This document shows positions 35,743-49,421 of a stretch of DNA of 64,000 bases, piece by piece. Origin of the DNA: Blakeslea trispora (lineage: Eukaryota; Mucoromycota; Mucoromycetes; Mucorales; Choanephoraceae). Within the stretch, counting starts at the first letter, position 1; the number at the start of each line of letters is the position of its first letter. Below the pieces are notes generated by a model, which did no database searches, was not told where the DNA came from, and worked only from the letters and a program-made list of their open reading frames with translations. The position numbers were made by a program, and so were the translations under genes. The stretch covers positions 248,001-312,000 of the forward strand of contig JAIWNE010000011.1 in NCBI GenBank assembly GCA_025331445.1. The letters are read 5' to 3'.

Positions 35743-36288
35743 TTATTGTAAGGATATGTTGATGATATCAATAGGCACTTGTTCTGACTTTCTAAACCTT
35801 TTGTTGTTCTTATTTGAATGACGTTGATAGTGTCTTTTACCCCTTCTCTCTGGGATGATATGCTCTTCTTCTTCCTCATCTTCGTCTAATTCCGAACTGC
35901 CTTCTTCAATCAAAAATGGTGTACTTGAAATGGCATTGTCTTCATACTCCTCTTTGTCATCCAATAGTTGGATAATGGAATTGTTCAAAAGAGAAGGAAA
36001 CCAGTAATCTTCAACGTCCGAATCTGAATTTGACTCGTCCTCTTCGTCTTCTGAATTCATAAGCGCATAAAAGTCATGTATTGTCAAGCCTTCATTATCG
36101 CTTATTTCATAATCCTCTGTTGACTCTATCGCTAAACCGGGCAGCTCGTTTTCAGATACTTCGCGAATGAGTAGGCTAGACTGGTCCCCACCCAAGCTAG
36201 TAGTACTGGTGACTGTCTGTGTTGATTTTTTTCCATTCTCACTAGTAACAGTGGTTGTTTGAGAATAGGAAGTAAAACTATAACTCAT
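35743..36288 (-). CDS. Unrecognised acidic protein with a basic C-terminus
   Basis: 181 codons, single exon. A Ser/Thr-rich N-terminus (YSFTSYSQTTTVTSENGKK) is followed by long acidic runs (SEDEEDESNSDSDVED; ELDEDEEEEEH) and then a basic segment (RRGKRHYQRHSNKNNKRFRK) that could be a nuclear localisation signal. No domain or catalytic motif is seen, and the sequence looks intrinsically disordered. It lies just downstream of the Helitron 3' end, outside the element boundary at 36444. Codon use resembles the host genes, so I consider it probably real. Confidence 0.5.
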   Translation of the reverse strand: MSYSFTSYSQTTTVTSENGKKSTQTVTSTTSLGGDQSSLLIREVSENELPGLAIESTEDYEISDNEGLTIHDFYALMNSEDEEDESNSDSDVEDYWFPSLLNNSIIQLLDDKEEYEDNAISSTPFLIEEGSSELDEDEEEEEHIIPERRGKRHYQRHSNKNNKRFRKSEQVPIDIINISLQ

Positions 36289-36443
36289 TTAGAGTAAAAT
36301 TAAAAAGAAAATAACGGAAAAAAAAGTGATGTTTTAAACATGGGATTTCTTTCTTTTTTATTATGCAAGTTATTATTCTTTGTTAGGGCCAACTAAATTC
36401 ATTCCCAGCTCAGGCTTCTTTTCATTTTAGGGTAGTTTAAAAA

Positions 36444-39400
36444 CGAGCATATTACAAACCGAACCTACGTTCGGTAACAAAATTAACCGTAGCGTAGCGA
36501 AGGTGCTAATTTTGTTGACCCCCACTTCGAGTCGGCACGCTGCGCTTTGTAACATGCTCGTGCTGCCGCAGGCTTGCTAATCCGATGAAAGAAGTAGAAA
36601 GCTAAATATGCCATACGTATTTGAACTGATAGCAATGATGAACGATGCATTAGTATCACTTTGTAGATTAATAATTGAGCGATTTATTTAGTCTATTAAG
36701 AGTTCAGGATATACAATGTTTCTTGTTGTCTCTTCTTCATTATCTTCACTAAATAACACTGTGATGTTCTTCCAACTTGTTGCTCGCGAAAAGGCTACAT
36801 AAAGCTGACCGTGGGCAAACGCTTCATACCTTAGGTCAATTCCAACGTTTTGAAGTGACTGTCCTTGAGCCTTGTTTATGGTCATGGCAAAACACAAACG
36901 AATTGGAAACTGCTTTCTTGTTAAAATAAAGGGTAGCTCGCCTTCCAGTGTTGATAATTTGATTCTGGGTATCAGGTGATACTCAGGAGAAAAATTGCCA
37001 GACGGTTGCAGTATTGAAGTGACTAATACATGCTGTTTTATTTCGCGTACAATTAACCGCGTCCCATTGCATAGTCCCTTTTTTTAGTTGAGATTTCGGA
37101 GTAGCATCACGACGGCACCTACTTTCAGCTTCAACTTGGATGGAGGAAAATTTCCTGGGTTTAAAGATCTCATGTATTCTTGGGATACTTGAAAGACCTC
37201 TCCACAGTCATCTGTGTTGCTCACATCCGCTGTATCCGCCGAGTTGAACACATAAGAAGAGCTGGGTAGTCGATCTAACACAATTTGATTGACTTGATCT
37301 ACAGTATAGTTGTGTGTTGTAAGGATTGCAGCTTTTGCAAATACTGTAGGATCTTGAATGGCCTGAGAGAGGAGTTGAGAAGGATAAATCCTTGAAACCA
37401 TGTTCATCAAATCATGTGTTCGATAAATGTATCTGGGGATTTGAATCATCATGTTTTGAAAGTATGGATTTGTCGACAATTGGGACAACCATTCCGAAAA
37501 CAGTTGAGATTCTTGATCACTCCAGTTTTGGATTCGCATGTTTTCTGTGAGTTTCAATACGTGACATTTTGACCATATATATGAGTTTGAGATCGAAGCA
37601 TCTACGGTTAAAGAGCGCGAGCCATTTTTTACTACAGGGGGTATCTGAGCAAAATCACCGCCCAAGACCACCAGAATGCCACCAAACAGTCTATCAGGAC
37701 AATCCCGAATATCACGTAAAGCTCTGTCTACTACTTCAAAACACAATTTATTCTGCATGGGAACCTCATCCCAAATTATTACATCAACCTTCCTTAAAAA
37801 ATTTGCGATTTCGCTATTCTTGTTGAGAAAAGATGATGAATGAGGATTAAGGGAAAGAGGTATCTTAAACAGATAGTGAGAAGTCATGCCATTTGGTAAC
37901 AGAAGCGAAGCAATACCGGAGGAGGCAACACAGGCTGTTATTTTATCTTTAGAACGTACATAATAGTGAAGGGTATTGTAAAGGAATGTCTTGCCAGTTC
38001 CAGCTGGACCTTGGATAAAGACACATTCTTTGTCACCCAAGCTAAGCTCAGTACTTTCTATAAAGCCAATGATGCAGTCTATGGCATTTTTCTGTCCTTG
38101 ATTGAGTCTTTGATAGTTTAATTCAAAAGAATTCCTTGCTTCTTCTAAACTGAGTTGTTCAATAGCTTGCAAAAATGAATTCGAAGAACCATTTGGACTC
38201 TGAAGAGCAGCTTGCCAGTTGTAACAAAAAGAAGGCATATCAGCAAAGTCTTGCAATGACATGTTCAAAGCTTCAAGTTCTTGGTGAATCAAAATCAGAC
38301 CATAGTCTAAGGCTGGCTCACCCAAATGAAATTTTGCAGTTTCGCTATACAGATAATTGATTTGATTGGGCAAAAGCTGATGGAGCTTATGATCCAAGTC
38401 ATCACATATCTCGTAGCAGAATTTGTTCCAAATTGAGCTTGGCTGAGATAGTTGATCATATACTAAAGCAATGACAAAAAGAGATCGCAGGCTTGACCCA
38501 GTAGTAAAGAGAGCAGCTTCTCTGAAACAGCTAGACCACCCATCGTCAGCCTCGATAAGGTGGAGTTGCAAACAGGCCTCCTTAAAAGTTGAGCATAATT
38601 CACCATCCACCGTTCTTAGTTGACCAAAAGAGCACATTCCCTTTCTGGTTGCTAAGAGTAGTCTAAGATAATACGCTTCGCCACACACAGGACTAATGTA
38701 AAGCATTCGACCGATTGCAAATCCTTTTTGTCTTGGCTTCCAAGTCTTGTCTTTGTTATTGAAAACAAAATGTTCAGGGAACTCTTGATAGAGATAGCAT
38801 CGACCATCTTCATTTTGCTGGTTATATTCGAACCATGCCATCAACATTGTCTTGCTATTATTCAGTTTTTCTCTGATCTCATTATCACTGGCTTGAGGAT
38901 CAAAGTAAACAGTCTGTTTGTCTGGTAAATGGACAGGCAAAAGAACAACCGTTGGATCTTCTTCATGAATAGGAAATTCAAAAAGGCGCCATACAGCTTC
39001 TAAAGGCCCTATGTATCGTGCCTGAAGATATTTTTCTACCTCGTTATTGCTGTCACTTATTTTTAATGTAGTACGGTCTTGGCCTTTATAAATATACTTG
39101 TTTATGTATTTGATTGCATCTATTGATGCGCAGCACTCAACATTGATGTGGGCTTTATATCTTTTGAGTAAATAGGGATTGTAGGGCACAACCCATTCAT
39201 TTGTTGCTTCAAAAACCTCGTTCTTCCTTGTAGGGTGGCGGAAAGAATAGCGATGAGCGTCATTGCTTGTTTGTGTACGTTTGTAGGAAGGATATCCGTT
39301 GGGCAACATCTTTGTTACGTCGTTGAACTCCTTGGGATACTTCTTTGAACACACCAGCTCGCCATCCTTGTTCCTGGTCAGACATGGCGCTTTGGGGTTG

Positions 39401-41442
39401 ATATCTTTCCCACATGGACCATGAATCATGCAAGAAGTCACTACATCATAGAGTTCTTTGTCCTCTTCTTTTGAAGGGATACATGCACTTATGATGTTAT
39501 CAACTTGATTGCTTGTTTCAGGTTGATCTTTTTTATCTAAGAACACCAAAAGATGAAGATGGGGCAATCCTCTTTTCTGGTACTCGATGGTTCTCACTAA
39601 ACCCTTGTATTTACCAAAGATGTTTTTGTATTTAATTTCATGTAAAAACTCTTTTATCTTTATATGGAATACTCGGGCCACCAAATCAGGTCGATCTCTT
39701 GCTGTTTGTCCAGGAAGTAATTCGTCAGTGATTTCCTTCCAACGTGGGTTAGCTGTGAAAGTAATAAAAAGAGAAGGTTTTCCAAAGTATCGAACGATTG
39801 CCACAGCATTCTGATACGACTTTGCCATAAAGCGTGGGCCACCTAAGTAACTGCTTGGGAGTATTACGCGACGACCAATTGAGTTCCTGTCGATATCTTC
39901 ACGAATGAGTGCATCTTCAACACTTTTGTAGTAGTCGGCTCTTATCTCATCTTGGTGCTGCTTAATCCAGTCTAGTTTGTTTTGGTCACAGATTGCCCAA
40001 CAATCAACAACATACTGCTGAAAAAGCCTTTGCGACAGAAAGAGAGTAGGAAATTCGATTTCAGTTGGCCGTATGTGAAGGCGAAAGCGATAGTAGACTC
40101 TTTGATGCAGTCTTGTTTCCTTTCCTTCTGCAGTCTCAGTTCTCAGACTCCAATTCCATCCAAGGTCGCCCATGGGAAACAACAGAACATAATGGAGAGG
40201 CATGTACAATGAATGGTTCTGAGAGATTCTCGTGTAACCACCATCTTCTCGCAAAGAAATACGAATGTCTCTTTCAGGCCAACTATAATCATTGCTATTG
40301 GGAATAATTGCAGCAACTTCATCTGAAGTAGGCAAGTTCTCAGTTCTACGGTCTGAACCAGCAATTAATTGAAGCGTGCAATTGTCAGAGACACTAACTA
40401 CATGCTGATTCGAATCAGCATTACTCAGAAGCTCATATGCAGACTTGTACATGGCAACATATGGGTTGCATTCATGAATGACAGCCGTCAGTCTCTCTAA
40501 AATAGATTGACTGAGGTTGCTGTTCTGGAACTTTCTCAATTGTGCAGCAAATAAAGGGTCATAAATATACAGTTGCGCATACTTTGAATCGCTGACTGAT
40601 TCATTCACTAATGGACCCTGAACATGATATAGACCACCTTGAATCTGAAATGGCATGAAATAGGTTGAACCTCCAATTGTATCTTTAAGGTTCAATTGTT
40701 CACAACGAACCGAAGTAAATGCAAGAGCAGAGTTGTATTGTCGAACATTCTCGCGATACTCAGTTCCTTCAGCTCCGGTGTCTGTTAAGAGATGCTGTAA
40801 ATACTCAGGCGGTCTCTTAATAAACTCAAGTTGGACCCTTCCATCTCTGTAGCATGAAGTCCAAAACTCTTCGCCTTTCTTGCACTCAGAGGGCAACTCG
40901 GCTAACCAATGCTTGGCTTTGCAGTGACGGCAGATTTTATCCATCTTTCCTAACTCCAATGGCTTCATGCGATGAAGTTGAGAAGTGTAAGCTGCTGGTA
41001 ATTGCTTCTTACGTCCTCTTCTTCGAGAGTCATCGGCTTCGTTTTCTGATCTAATAGTGTCTCTGATGGCTCTTATTGAATTCCAATTACGTTCCTAAAT
41101 ATTGATCAGGCAATTTAGTCAACATGACGTTGAATGTACGTATATTATCTAAACTTACTCTGCATTCATCACACGTCTTGTATTTGGAATTTGAAAATGT
41201 CTTTTGTTGACCACACCTAGAGCAAAATCGAACTTCAGCAGGCATACCAATGATCTAAATTTGCAAACTCAAAAATTTGTCTAATAACGAAGTATAAAAA
41301 AAAAAGCAAAAAGAAGGATAGTTAAGCGAGGATGGCCATTTATTTCTTTTCCATGAGTTTCCACAATTATTGCTTATTCTAAAAGGCGAGGGTCACGTGA
41401 CTGCAACTAATTTTTCTCAAATTTCAGTAATATATGTTTTGA
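36444..41442 (-). mobile_element. Near-complete Helitron, 5.0 kb
   Basis: On the minus strand it begins TCAAAACAT (41442 leftwards) after an A and ends near ATATGCTCG (36444) before a T, as expected for insertion between A and T. A hairpin, CCGAAC-GTAG-GTTCGG, lies about 15 nt before the 3' end. Both ends are confirmed by the 135-bp derivative at 60569-60703, which shares them. The terminal tetranucleotide reads CTCG rather than the classical CTRR. It contains one Rep-helicase gene with a single nonsense codon. Confidence 0.85.
36688..41245 (-). pseudogene. Helitron Rep/helicase (RepHel) with one in-frame TAA
   Basis: Exon 1 is 41245-41159, the intron 41158-41095, and exon 2 runs from 41094 to 36688. 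An N-terminal zinc motif (CSRCG...CDEC) is followed by a second CxxC/HW segment, a Rep HUH region (PHLHLLVFLD at the two-His motif, then IKYINKYIYKG with the Tyr/Lys motif), and a PIF1-type SF1 helicase: FIQGPAGTGKT (Walker A), IIWDEVPMQN (Walker B), VVLGGDFAQIPPV, and at the end AMTINKAQGQSLQNVGIDL and YVAFSRATSW. The stop TAA at 37084-37086 follows LLRNLN and precedes KKGLCNGTRLIV in the same frame. The protein would be cut before motifs V/VI, so the element is probably not autonomous now. No other damage is seen. Confidence 0.88.
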
Positions 41443-42183
41443 TGACATATTTCAAAGTGCCAACCCCCCTTTTTTTTTTCTAAAGAAATATAGACCAACT
41501 TTTTGCACAGTGCTTTTTTTCTTTGTCATAGATAGATCCCGACCTAGAGTTACAACATCAAATTGGACTACAGGTATAAAACTTCAAAGTTTTACCTTTA
41601 GTGCCTGACTCTGCTTCAGTTTCATGAATTGAGTTATCTTTGTCGTTCTCTTAATGTGTTGTCCAAATTTGAATGCTCTAAGATTTGCTGCATTAAGACT
41701 GAAATCTATTCTGACTACCAATGGCTTATTTCTTCAACAATACCCAAGTATGAGCCCTTTTGTTACTTAGTTTACTATGACGCACAAGATAAGATGATTG
41801 TATTTATGTCCATTCTCTACATCACTACCAGAGTGATTTCCTCATAGAATTAAAGATCAATGGGCGCGTAGATATAGACGAAAATTAGGCAATCAATCAT
41901 TATAATTGAGGCTCTTCAATCCTAGACAAATGACTAAATAGTTGATCTATCTTCATTGTTGGCCATAAGCTCTCGAGGATGAGTTACTCCTCCTCCCCTT
42001 TTTCTTTTAATGATTGTAGACGTGTTACACGACACTCAGCGCTTAAATCATGCTGGCAATTGGTTAAACTGAATTTAAAAGTCAGATAAATTGCCATCTT
42101 TTTTATTTTTATTTTTATTACTTTTTCCTTTTTTTTTTTGTTCAGTCAATTCCACTTGGTTCATCATCTCTACAGCACTTAGG
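41443..42183. other. Intergenic region between Helitron and AP-2 alpha gene
   Basis: AT-rich, with T-runs close to the AP-2 start. A short open frame at 41.63-41.85 kb has no recognisable content. Confidence 0.45.
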
Positions 42184-45100
42184 ATGAGCTCTATGCGTGG
42201 TCTAACGGTGTTTATCGGTATGAGGAACAGTCAAAAGAGAATAATTACAGATACAATGATACTTATTTCTCTCTTCTTTTTTTTTTGTGTCTTATAAAAG
42301 CCGATATTAGAAAATGTAAGCAGTTTGTTGTGTACCTTTTTAAATACTTGGGATTAAATTTGAACAGGTCGTGTCCGAGAATTAGAAGAGAAGCGTATCA
42401 ATAAAGAAATGGCTAACATTAGATCCAAATTTAAAGGTAAGAAGCGAAAGAGAGAGAGAGAAAAAAAATCGATATTGAATCCATTGTTGTGTTGTTAGAG
42501 GGTGGTTTGAATGGATACCAAAAAAAGAAATATGTGTGCAAGTTATTGTACATGTATATTCTCGGCTGGGATATCGACTTTGGTCACCTTGAAGCTGTCA
42601 ATTTGATTTCAAGTCAAACCTATAGTGAAAAGCAGATTGTAAGCAAACGAATCATAGTGAATGGGGAAAGAAATCTTGGCTGATCATTGTATTAAAAAAA
42701 AAGGGCTATTTAGCAGTGACACTGTTGTTTCATGAGAACAGCGACCTTGTTCGGTTGGTTGTCAATTCAACAAAGAAAGATTTAGATGACATGAATGAAA
42801 TCAACAACTGTTTAGCACTTCATGCCATTGCCAATATCGGTGGCCGTGAAATGGCAGAGAGTTTGGCTGCAGATGTGCATCGTCTTTTGATCTCTCCGTA
42901 AAGCCGTCTCTTATTCTTTTTATGGATGAAAAGAAGAAACTGACTAATTTTTTCTTTCTAGAACATCCAAAAGTTTTGTCAAGAAGAAGGCTGCATTGAC
43001 CTTGTTGCGATTGTTTAGAAAGCATCCTGATGTCATTCCTGTCACAGATTGGGCAGATCGTATTATTGCTCTGATGGATGAATATGACTTGGTAAAATAT
43101 ACATATATGCCTTGTTCTTTTCTTTAAACAAGACTACTGACTCTATGTGTTACAGGGTGTAGCACTCAGTGTAACAACCTTAGTCCTCGCCTTGGCTCAA
43201 AGCTTCCCTGTAGAATATAGTGGATGTTACGAAAAGGCAATCCAACGTATGAAGAGAGTAAGAATCAGCCATAGACTTTTAGACTGAACTATCTCAATTA
43301 ACAGTAATTTTTTTTTATGTGACTTGATAGATTCTTATTGACCGAGACTACAGTCTAGACTATATCTATTATAAGGTACCTACACCATGGCTTCAAGTGA
43401 AATGCCTTAGACTTCTTCAATACTATCCTCCACCAGGTAAGCTAAAAGAAGAGATTTAAAGGGTTTGCTTATAGTTTGTTCTGAAAGAGTTGTTTCCAAT
43501 CGTCATAAAATAGACGATCCCAAGTTAAGAAATGACATTAGCGAAATACTCGAAATCATCATCACTAGCTCTCAAGATTCACCCAAAAACGTACAACACA
43601 GCAATGCTCAAAATGCAGTTTTGTTTGAAGCAATCAATCTAGCCATCCACCTTGACAGCAATTCGACACTTTGCGCTCAGGCAGCTGCTCTTTTGGGTCG
43701 ATTCATCTCAAGCAAGGAAACCAATGTACGTTATCTGGGCCTTGAAACCATGGCTCATTTAGCTGCCTGCGTAGATTCATTAGAACCCATCAAGCGTCAT
43801 CAAGAAACCATCTTACTTTCCTTACGTGATAAGGATATCAGTGTACGTCGACGTGGTCTCGACTTGCTGTATTCCATGTGCGACGTGTCTAATGCCAAAG
43901 TGATTGTGTCAGAATTATTGAAATATCTTCAAGTAGCTGACTATGCCATGCGAGAAGAAATGGTATTAAAGATTGCCATCTTGGCAGAAAAATTCGCCTA
44001 TACCTATTCGTGGTATGTGGATATCATCTTGCAGTTAATCTCTGCAGCAGGCGAACAAGTGGGTGAAGAGGTTTGGTTCCGTGTAGTTCAAATTGTCACC
44101 AACAACGAAGATCTGCAAGAGTATGCCGCTAAAACGGTTCTTCATTATCTAGCATCCCCTCAATATAATGAGACAATGGTCAAAGTAGGCGGTTATATCC
44201 TAGGTGAATATGGCCATCTGATTGCCAACTTGACAAACTGTAGCCCCATTGAGCAATTCAATGCTGTTCATTCCAAGTTCAACCTTTGTTCGCTTCAGAC
44301 ACGCGCTTTGCTTTTGACTACCTATGTTAAGTTTGTCAATCTGTTTCCTGAGATCAAAGGTCAAATCTTGCCTGTCTTGAATCAATATCGATATGTACTG
44401 GATGCTGAATTACAACAACGTGCTTGTGAGTATTTCTCTATTTCAACCATGCCTACCGATGATATGTTACAAACAGTATGCGAGGAGATGCCGCCTTTCC
44501 CCGGAAGAGAATCCACCTTGTTACTAAAGTTGAATCAAAAGCATGACGATACAGAGGATAAACGTGTCTGGGTTGTTGGTGGCCGGGCCGCCAATATGGA
44601 GCGACAAAACAGCTTGAAGCGTATGATTTCGGTACGCTCCAATTCAGTGGATAATATCCAGTCTGCTGCCCAAGCACCTACACATCATGCGCCTGTACGT
44701 TCAAACACGATGCCTGCCACAACTGGGAATGAACCTGACTTGCTTGGATTTAATGACCTCTCTCTGGACGGTACAAAGCCATTACAGATCACCAATATCA
44801 ATACTAGCGCACCTTTAGCGCCTGGCTATGAATTAGGATTTTACTTGCTTCAGTATAACGCTGAGGGTGTTCTTTATGAAGATGGCCAGCTACAAGTGTC
44901 AATCAAGTCTGAATACCATGGTTCTTTTGGTCGTTTAGCCATCTACTTGACCAACAAGACACAATATGTTATGACTGACATCCAATTGCTTGTTCCACCT
45001 ACAGATGGTCTTGATATCGAACTTTTACCGACCGACAGCACAACACTTTCACCTGGCACTCAATCACAACGTCTGATTAAGGCAGAATGTAAAGACGTCT

Positions 45101-45599
45101 TTTTGAATGCTCCTGACTTGTTTATCTCAAGCAGCAATGGCGTGGTGCATCTCAAGCTACCTATTGTTTTGACAAAATTCCAGGAACCTATTACTACTAT
45201 GGATGGTACTAGCTTCTTTAAGCGATGGAATCAGATTGGTGGTCCTCCTCGTGAAAACCAAGTCATTTTCTCAAGTCAGGTGCCTATTCAATTACCAAAA
45301 GCGACCGCGCTACTTCAAGGTTTTGGTATTGGTTTGTTGTCTGGAGTTGATCCTAATCCAAACAATTTTGTGGGTGCAGGCATTGTGGAGGCAGGAAAGA
45401 CAGGAGGGAAGATTGGTGTTCTTTTACGATTAGAGCCTAATTTGGAGCAAAATGTAAGTGTGTTTCTTTTGGCTTACAAAAAACAATGAAATTAATTTTC
45501 CTTTCCTAGATGTATCGATTGACTGTCAGAACACCTACAGAAAGCGCTTCTGCTGTTATACGTGATATTTTAGAAAGGCCTCTTACTGTTGGCTCTTAA
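42184..45599 (+). CDS. APL3: AP-2 adaptor complex subunit alpha (alpha-adaptin)
   Basis: Ten exons encoding about 940 residues; the last exon encodes [14 protein letters not shown]...ending TVGS. The N-terminal trunk is diagnostic: [101 protein letters not shown] and [16 protein letters not shown] hinge (about 44.6-44.75 kb) precedes the ear domain ([33 protein letters not shown]). It binds clathrin, PtdIns(4,5)P2 and cargo in endocytosis at the plasma membrane. The intron ending at 43513 was set so that YPPP joins DDPKLRND; using the earlier TAG acceptor would insert about 12 residues. Confidence 0.95.
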
Positions 45600-45758
45600 T
45601 TGCATACCCAAACCTTTGCCTATTGATTTTTTTCCCCCTTATTTTTTTTTTTTTGCATTGTTTTTATTTTTTCAATAAAATTACAATTATTATTATGATC
45701 ACGTTTTCAAGTCTATATTTATACGAAAAGCACAATTCATCATAACAAAATAAAATGT

Positions 45759-47240
45759 TTAAGCGTCATTGTTTGGAAGCACAACATTGGTATCAAACAT
45801 GGGAGATCCCACTAAAGTTGTTGACAGCAGTTCTCCTTGACGCCCTAATCGTTGTGCTTGTGAAGGACCTTGTTCGGCTGTTGCAGTATCTTGTGTTAAT
45901 GGGGTTTTCTTTAGTACAGTTGTGTTACTATCTAATCGATCAGATCGGCGACTGATGCTGCTACTGCTACTACTTGGCCGTGACTCTTCGTCATCATGAA
46001 CAGATGTTGGCAATGGTTGTTCTGGCTCAGGTTCTTCCTCATCTTCTTCAGGCACAGTGTTGATAGGCACTGGCTGCTTCTGTTGCTCTTTTGCACGCTG
46101 CATAGCTTCAAGTACTTCGTCCACTTCAACAGCAACACTTGCTTCTAAATCAAAATAACTTCTACATAATGGACATGAGAACCCAGGATAGTTTTGAAAG
46201 ACAATTGGGCGGAGACACTTGAAATGAAATATATGTGAGCATGGTGCAATAAACAGCGCTTGAAAAGGAGCAATTGCATAAAGACAAATACAACACTCTT
46301 GGATATCAGCTCGAGAAACATCATTCATCTGAGGATGACGACTGATCATGTCGACTAGTTTACTGGCATCTGATGTCTCTTCTTGGTTTATTTTGGTTGT
46401 TTCTCGTTGCAGACTCAGATCTGCAATATTAGGCTCACCTTGAGGCGAGGTAGAAAGATGATGGCCCACAAGGTGGTTACGTAGTTGTTGGAATGCAGTA
46501 CGGGTGAAAGGGCTATTGGCGTTTTGTGCTTGTCTATTGATTTCAACACGAATACGCACAGCACGATAGATGGGTTCCAATCCACCTTGATAATCCACAC
46601 CTAACTGAACTGCATCTCCATCTTTTAGCTCATGGGGTGAGCTGACATGATTTGGGGGGCTAAGACGAATGCGATTGACAAATGTGCCACTAGATGAGCC
46701 AATATCGTGAATAAACACCTGAGAAAAAAAAAATACAAGTCAACTCATAACATTCAAAGACAGAGAAAAGAATTACTTTACTTTGCCATTCTCGGTCCAT
46801 ATTTCAGCATGATTGCGACTAACAACTTTACTCTTGAATGAGAATCTATCGGACTGTACGTTACGATCTGAAAATCGGCCGACACGATACATCACACCAT
46901 GGTCAAGCTCTTTATCGATAATTTCAAAAACAAAACTTCGACTTGATAATCCGACATTGGGCACGAGTCGTATATGAGGTCGTACAGATACTGGTTCAGT
47001 TGGTAGTGATGGTTCGTCCAAAATTGTGTTGGCTTCCACTGCTGTTCGAAGGGGATTTGCGCTCTCTTGGGCTGACCCAGCATTCGACAATCGACGGTGT
47101 GCTCGACGAAGACTGGCAAATCCACGGGAAAGTAAGGCTGGTTGATTATTGTTGGGTGATGTGGACAATGGTTGATTTCGAGGCATATTGTTTGACTCTA
47201 CTTCAGTGGTATTGGGTGCTAATACAGGATACATGTACAT
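45759..47240 (-). CDS. DMA1: FHA-RING E3 ubiquitin ligase (Dma1/Dma2/Chfr type)
   Basis: Exon 1 is 47240-46782 and exon 2 is 46718-45759, with the splice inside the FHA domain. FHA motifs: VGRFSDRN, FKSKVVSRNHAEIW and VFIHDIGSSSGTFVN. A RING follows at CCICLYAIAPFQALF, PCSHIFHFKCL and CPLCRSYF, in the C-x2-C...C-x-H-x2-H-x2-C...C-x2-C order. The C-terminal third is acidic and Ser-rich. Dma-type ligases read phosphothreonine signals and act in septin/spindle checkpoints and mitotic exit. An alternative start is the next Met (47234); an in-frame MPRNQ further in is also possible. Confidence 0.92.
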
Positions 47241-49421
47241 GAAAAAAGAAAGAGAAAAGCAGATAAAAACAACAAAAAAAAGAAAAAAGAAAAAAAGAAC
47301 AAAAAATGGGAAAAAGAAAACAAAAAAAAAAAGAAACCTGGTACTGGTTTCACTCAGCTGTTCATTTCACAGACTTGGCCAATTAAAATAGCAGAATTTA
47401 GGCTCCTTTTGGGTTGCTCCACTTTTTGTTATTATTTGACATCATGAGCATCATGCTGCTTCTTTTTTATGAGATATATTGGCATGCCATTTATCTGGTT
47501 GACCCAGGAAGTATACCTTTAAGCAAATCAGTAGTATGTTTTCTCTTTTCAAAAGAGGGAGAAGGATACTAAACTTTTTTATTGAAAAAAAAAAAGGGAG
47601 GGGAGAAGAAGAATGATAGGATCCGCTTCAATTGGTGATTTCTCAAGGCATATAACGTGCAATATACATATGGAGCTATTGCCTACTTTACCTACTATTC
47701 CTTTGCTGTTGTTACTGCTTTACTCTTTTATGGGAACGATACTAGGCTGCACAATGGCTGTTGAAGAGTAAGCAAGAGTTAGCTTGTTTTTGATAAATGC
47801 CAAAAATGGTGACATACAATAAAAGGCTTAAGAGTAACCGCAGATCTATTTTGGCTTTTTATAGCAAGACTCCAACCTGTTCTTCAACCAACTTTTTTTT
47901 CTTTTTATATGGTTTCGTTCATGCCAATTCCAGAATAGAACGATTGTCTTTGGTGACTAATATAATAAGAACTTATTTGCCACCATTGACCTTCTCAGTC
48001 TAAATAGTACCTTTATTCAATAACAAGTATGACACTCTCCCATAAGTGCTTTTTTTGTTAGGAAAACAATAGTTTCAACGAACTGATTGTCATGCGATTA
48101 ATCTTGGTGATCCTTTGAACTGAGTGGTTCTACTAATTATGATGACTATTTGTTTTGTTTTCTTTACGAGTACGTAAATGGCTTGTTTTTGGCAGTTTAG
48201 CACTTGAATGTTTAAGCCAGTGGATCACATAGAAGGCGCATTGATGTTGGCTTTGAATGTAGCCTCTTTTGCAGCTTCAATGAGAGTTACATGATACGCA
48301 AGTTGGATGATTTACTTTTGTTAATCATCTGCATAGCAGTAGGTTAATAGGTGACAAGTGTTTGTAACCACTTGCATAAACTTGATACTATCAAATCAAA
48401 AGACGATCCTGTCAACCTTTGTTCTCTTTTAAATAAGCTGAGTATTAAAGTAGCGTACTATAAGCAACGTATTAGCTTAATAGGTATATCCATATCCGAC
48501 TAGTATTCTAAAGTGTTTTATTTCTACCAATTTACTATCATTCTAAGCACTAAATATACAAGGGAATGTAAATTCTAAAAGAAGCTTGTATTTGAAAACG
48601 AGGATAATCTGATGCTAATTGCAAGTGTCAAGAAAGGCTAAAAGAGACCTAAAAGGTCTACAAACTCATTTAAAATCAGAGCGAGCCACTCTCTTTGTCC
48701 CGGAGGTCCAGGAGTTTTGATAGCACCTCCCAAGCTATTTACTTAATAATACAATTTACACTTCTGAACTGTTTAAGCTGTGTCATCCTCTTTTCTTTGT
48801 TTAATAAATTGTCACTTAAAAATAACAATTAATCAAGTATAATATTGACATTGAAAATGCTCTGAAAATAAGCATAAATCAAGTTATGAGATTTTAGATA
48901 AAGTCCATCTTACGATCTAATTCTTGTAAACACCCAATTGTGGAGGGCAGTTACAGATCACAATCGCTTCATTGTAACTTTGGTTCTTTCAGACAACTTT
49001 TCTTTTCAATAGAAATCCTATTAAAGAAAGCTTGGCAAGTGTAACACTGAGAATCAAAAATAGTTGTAACCGTTGAGAGCAACCCAAAGTTGACTTCTCT
49101 GACTCACACTACGCCTAATTTCGAGTTGGCATGAAGGCCTTGGATTTATTAAGCAAAAGCAGATAAAGGATCGAAGAAGAAGAAGAAGAAGAAAAAAAGA
49201 GAGAAAGTAAACAAAAAAAAACCTCTTTTTCTAAAAAAAAAAAGAGTCCTTTATTTGCTGCCATGTTGCTCTTTTCTTTGAATAAACACAAAAGAAAAGG
49301 GGAAAAGCAATCATGTACTTTGAACAACAGTCACCGCTATTAAAAAAATGTCAAAAGGGAAAATCTCATATTCTTGTACTTCTTCTTTTTCTAAAGTCTT
49401 GTTTTTTATAAAAAAACCACA
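47241..49421. other. Intergenic region without a convincing gene
   Basis: Contains A-rich and K-coding purine runs right upstream of the Dma-like gene and a tiny hydrophobic frame (47669-47770, MELLPTLPTIPLLLLLLYS) that I cannot assign. Near 49.17 kb there is a GAA repeat. The left part is presumably the Dma-like promoter and the right part the phosphatase promoter. Confidence 0.45.

Noticed and set aside
43441..43513. Extra residues [11 protein letters not shown] in AP-2 alpha
   Set aside because: Using the later AATAG acceptor joins YPPP directly to DDPKLRND as in the family; the extra text is better explained as intron.
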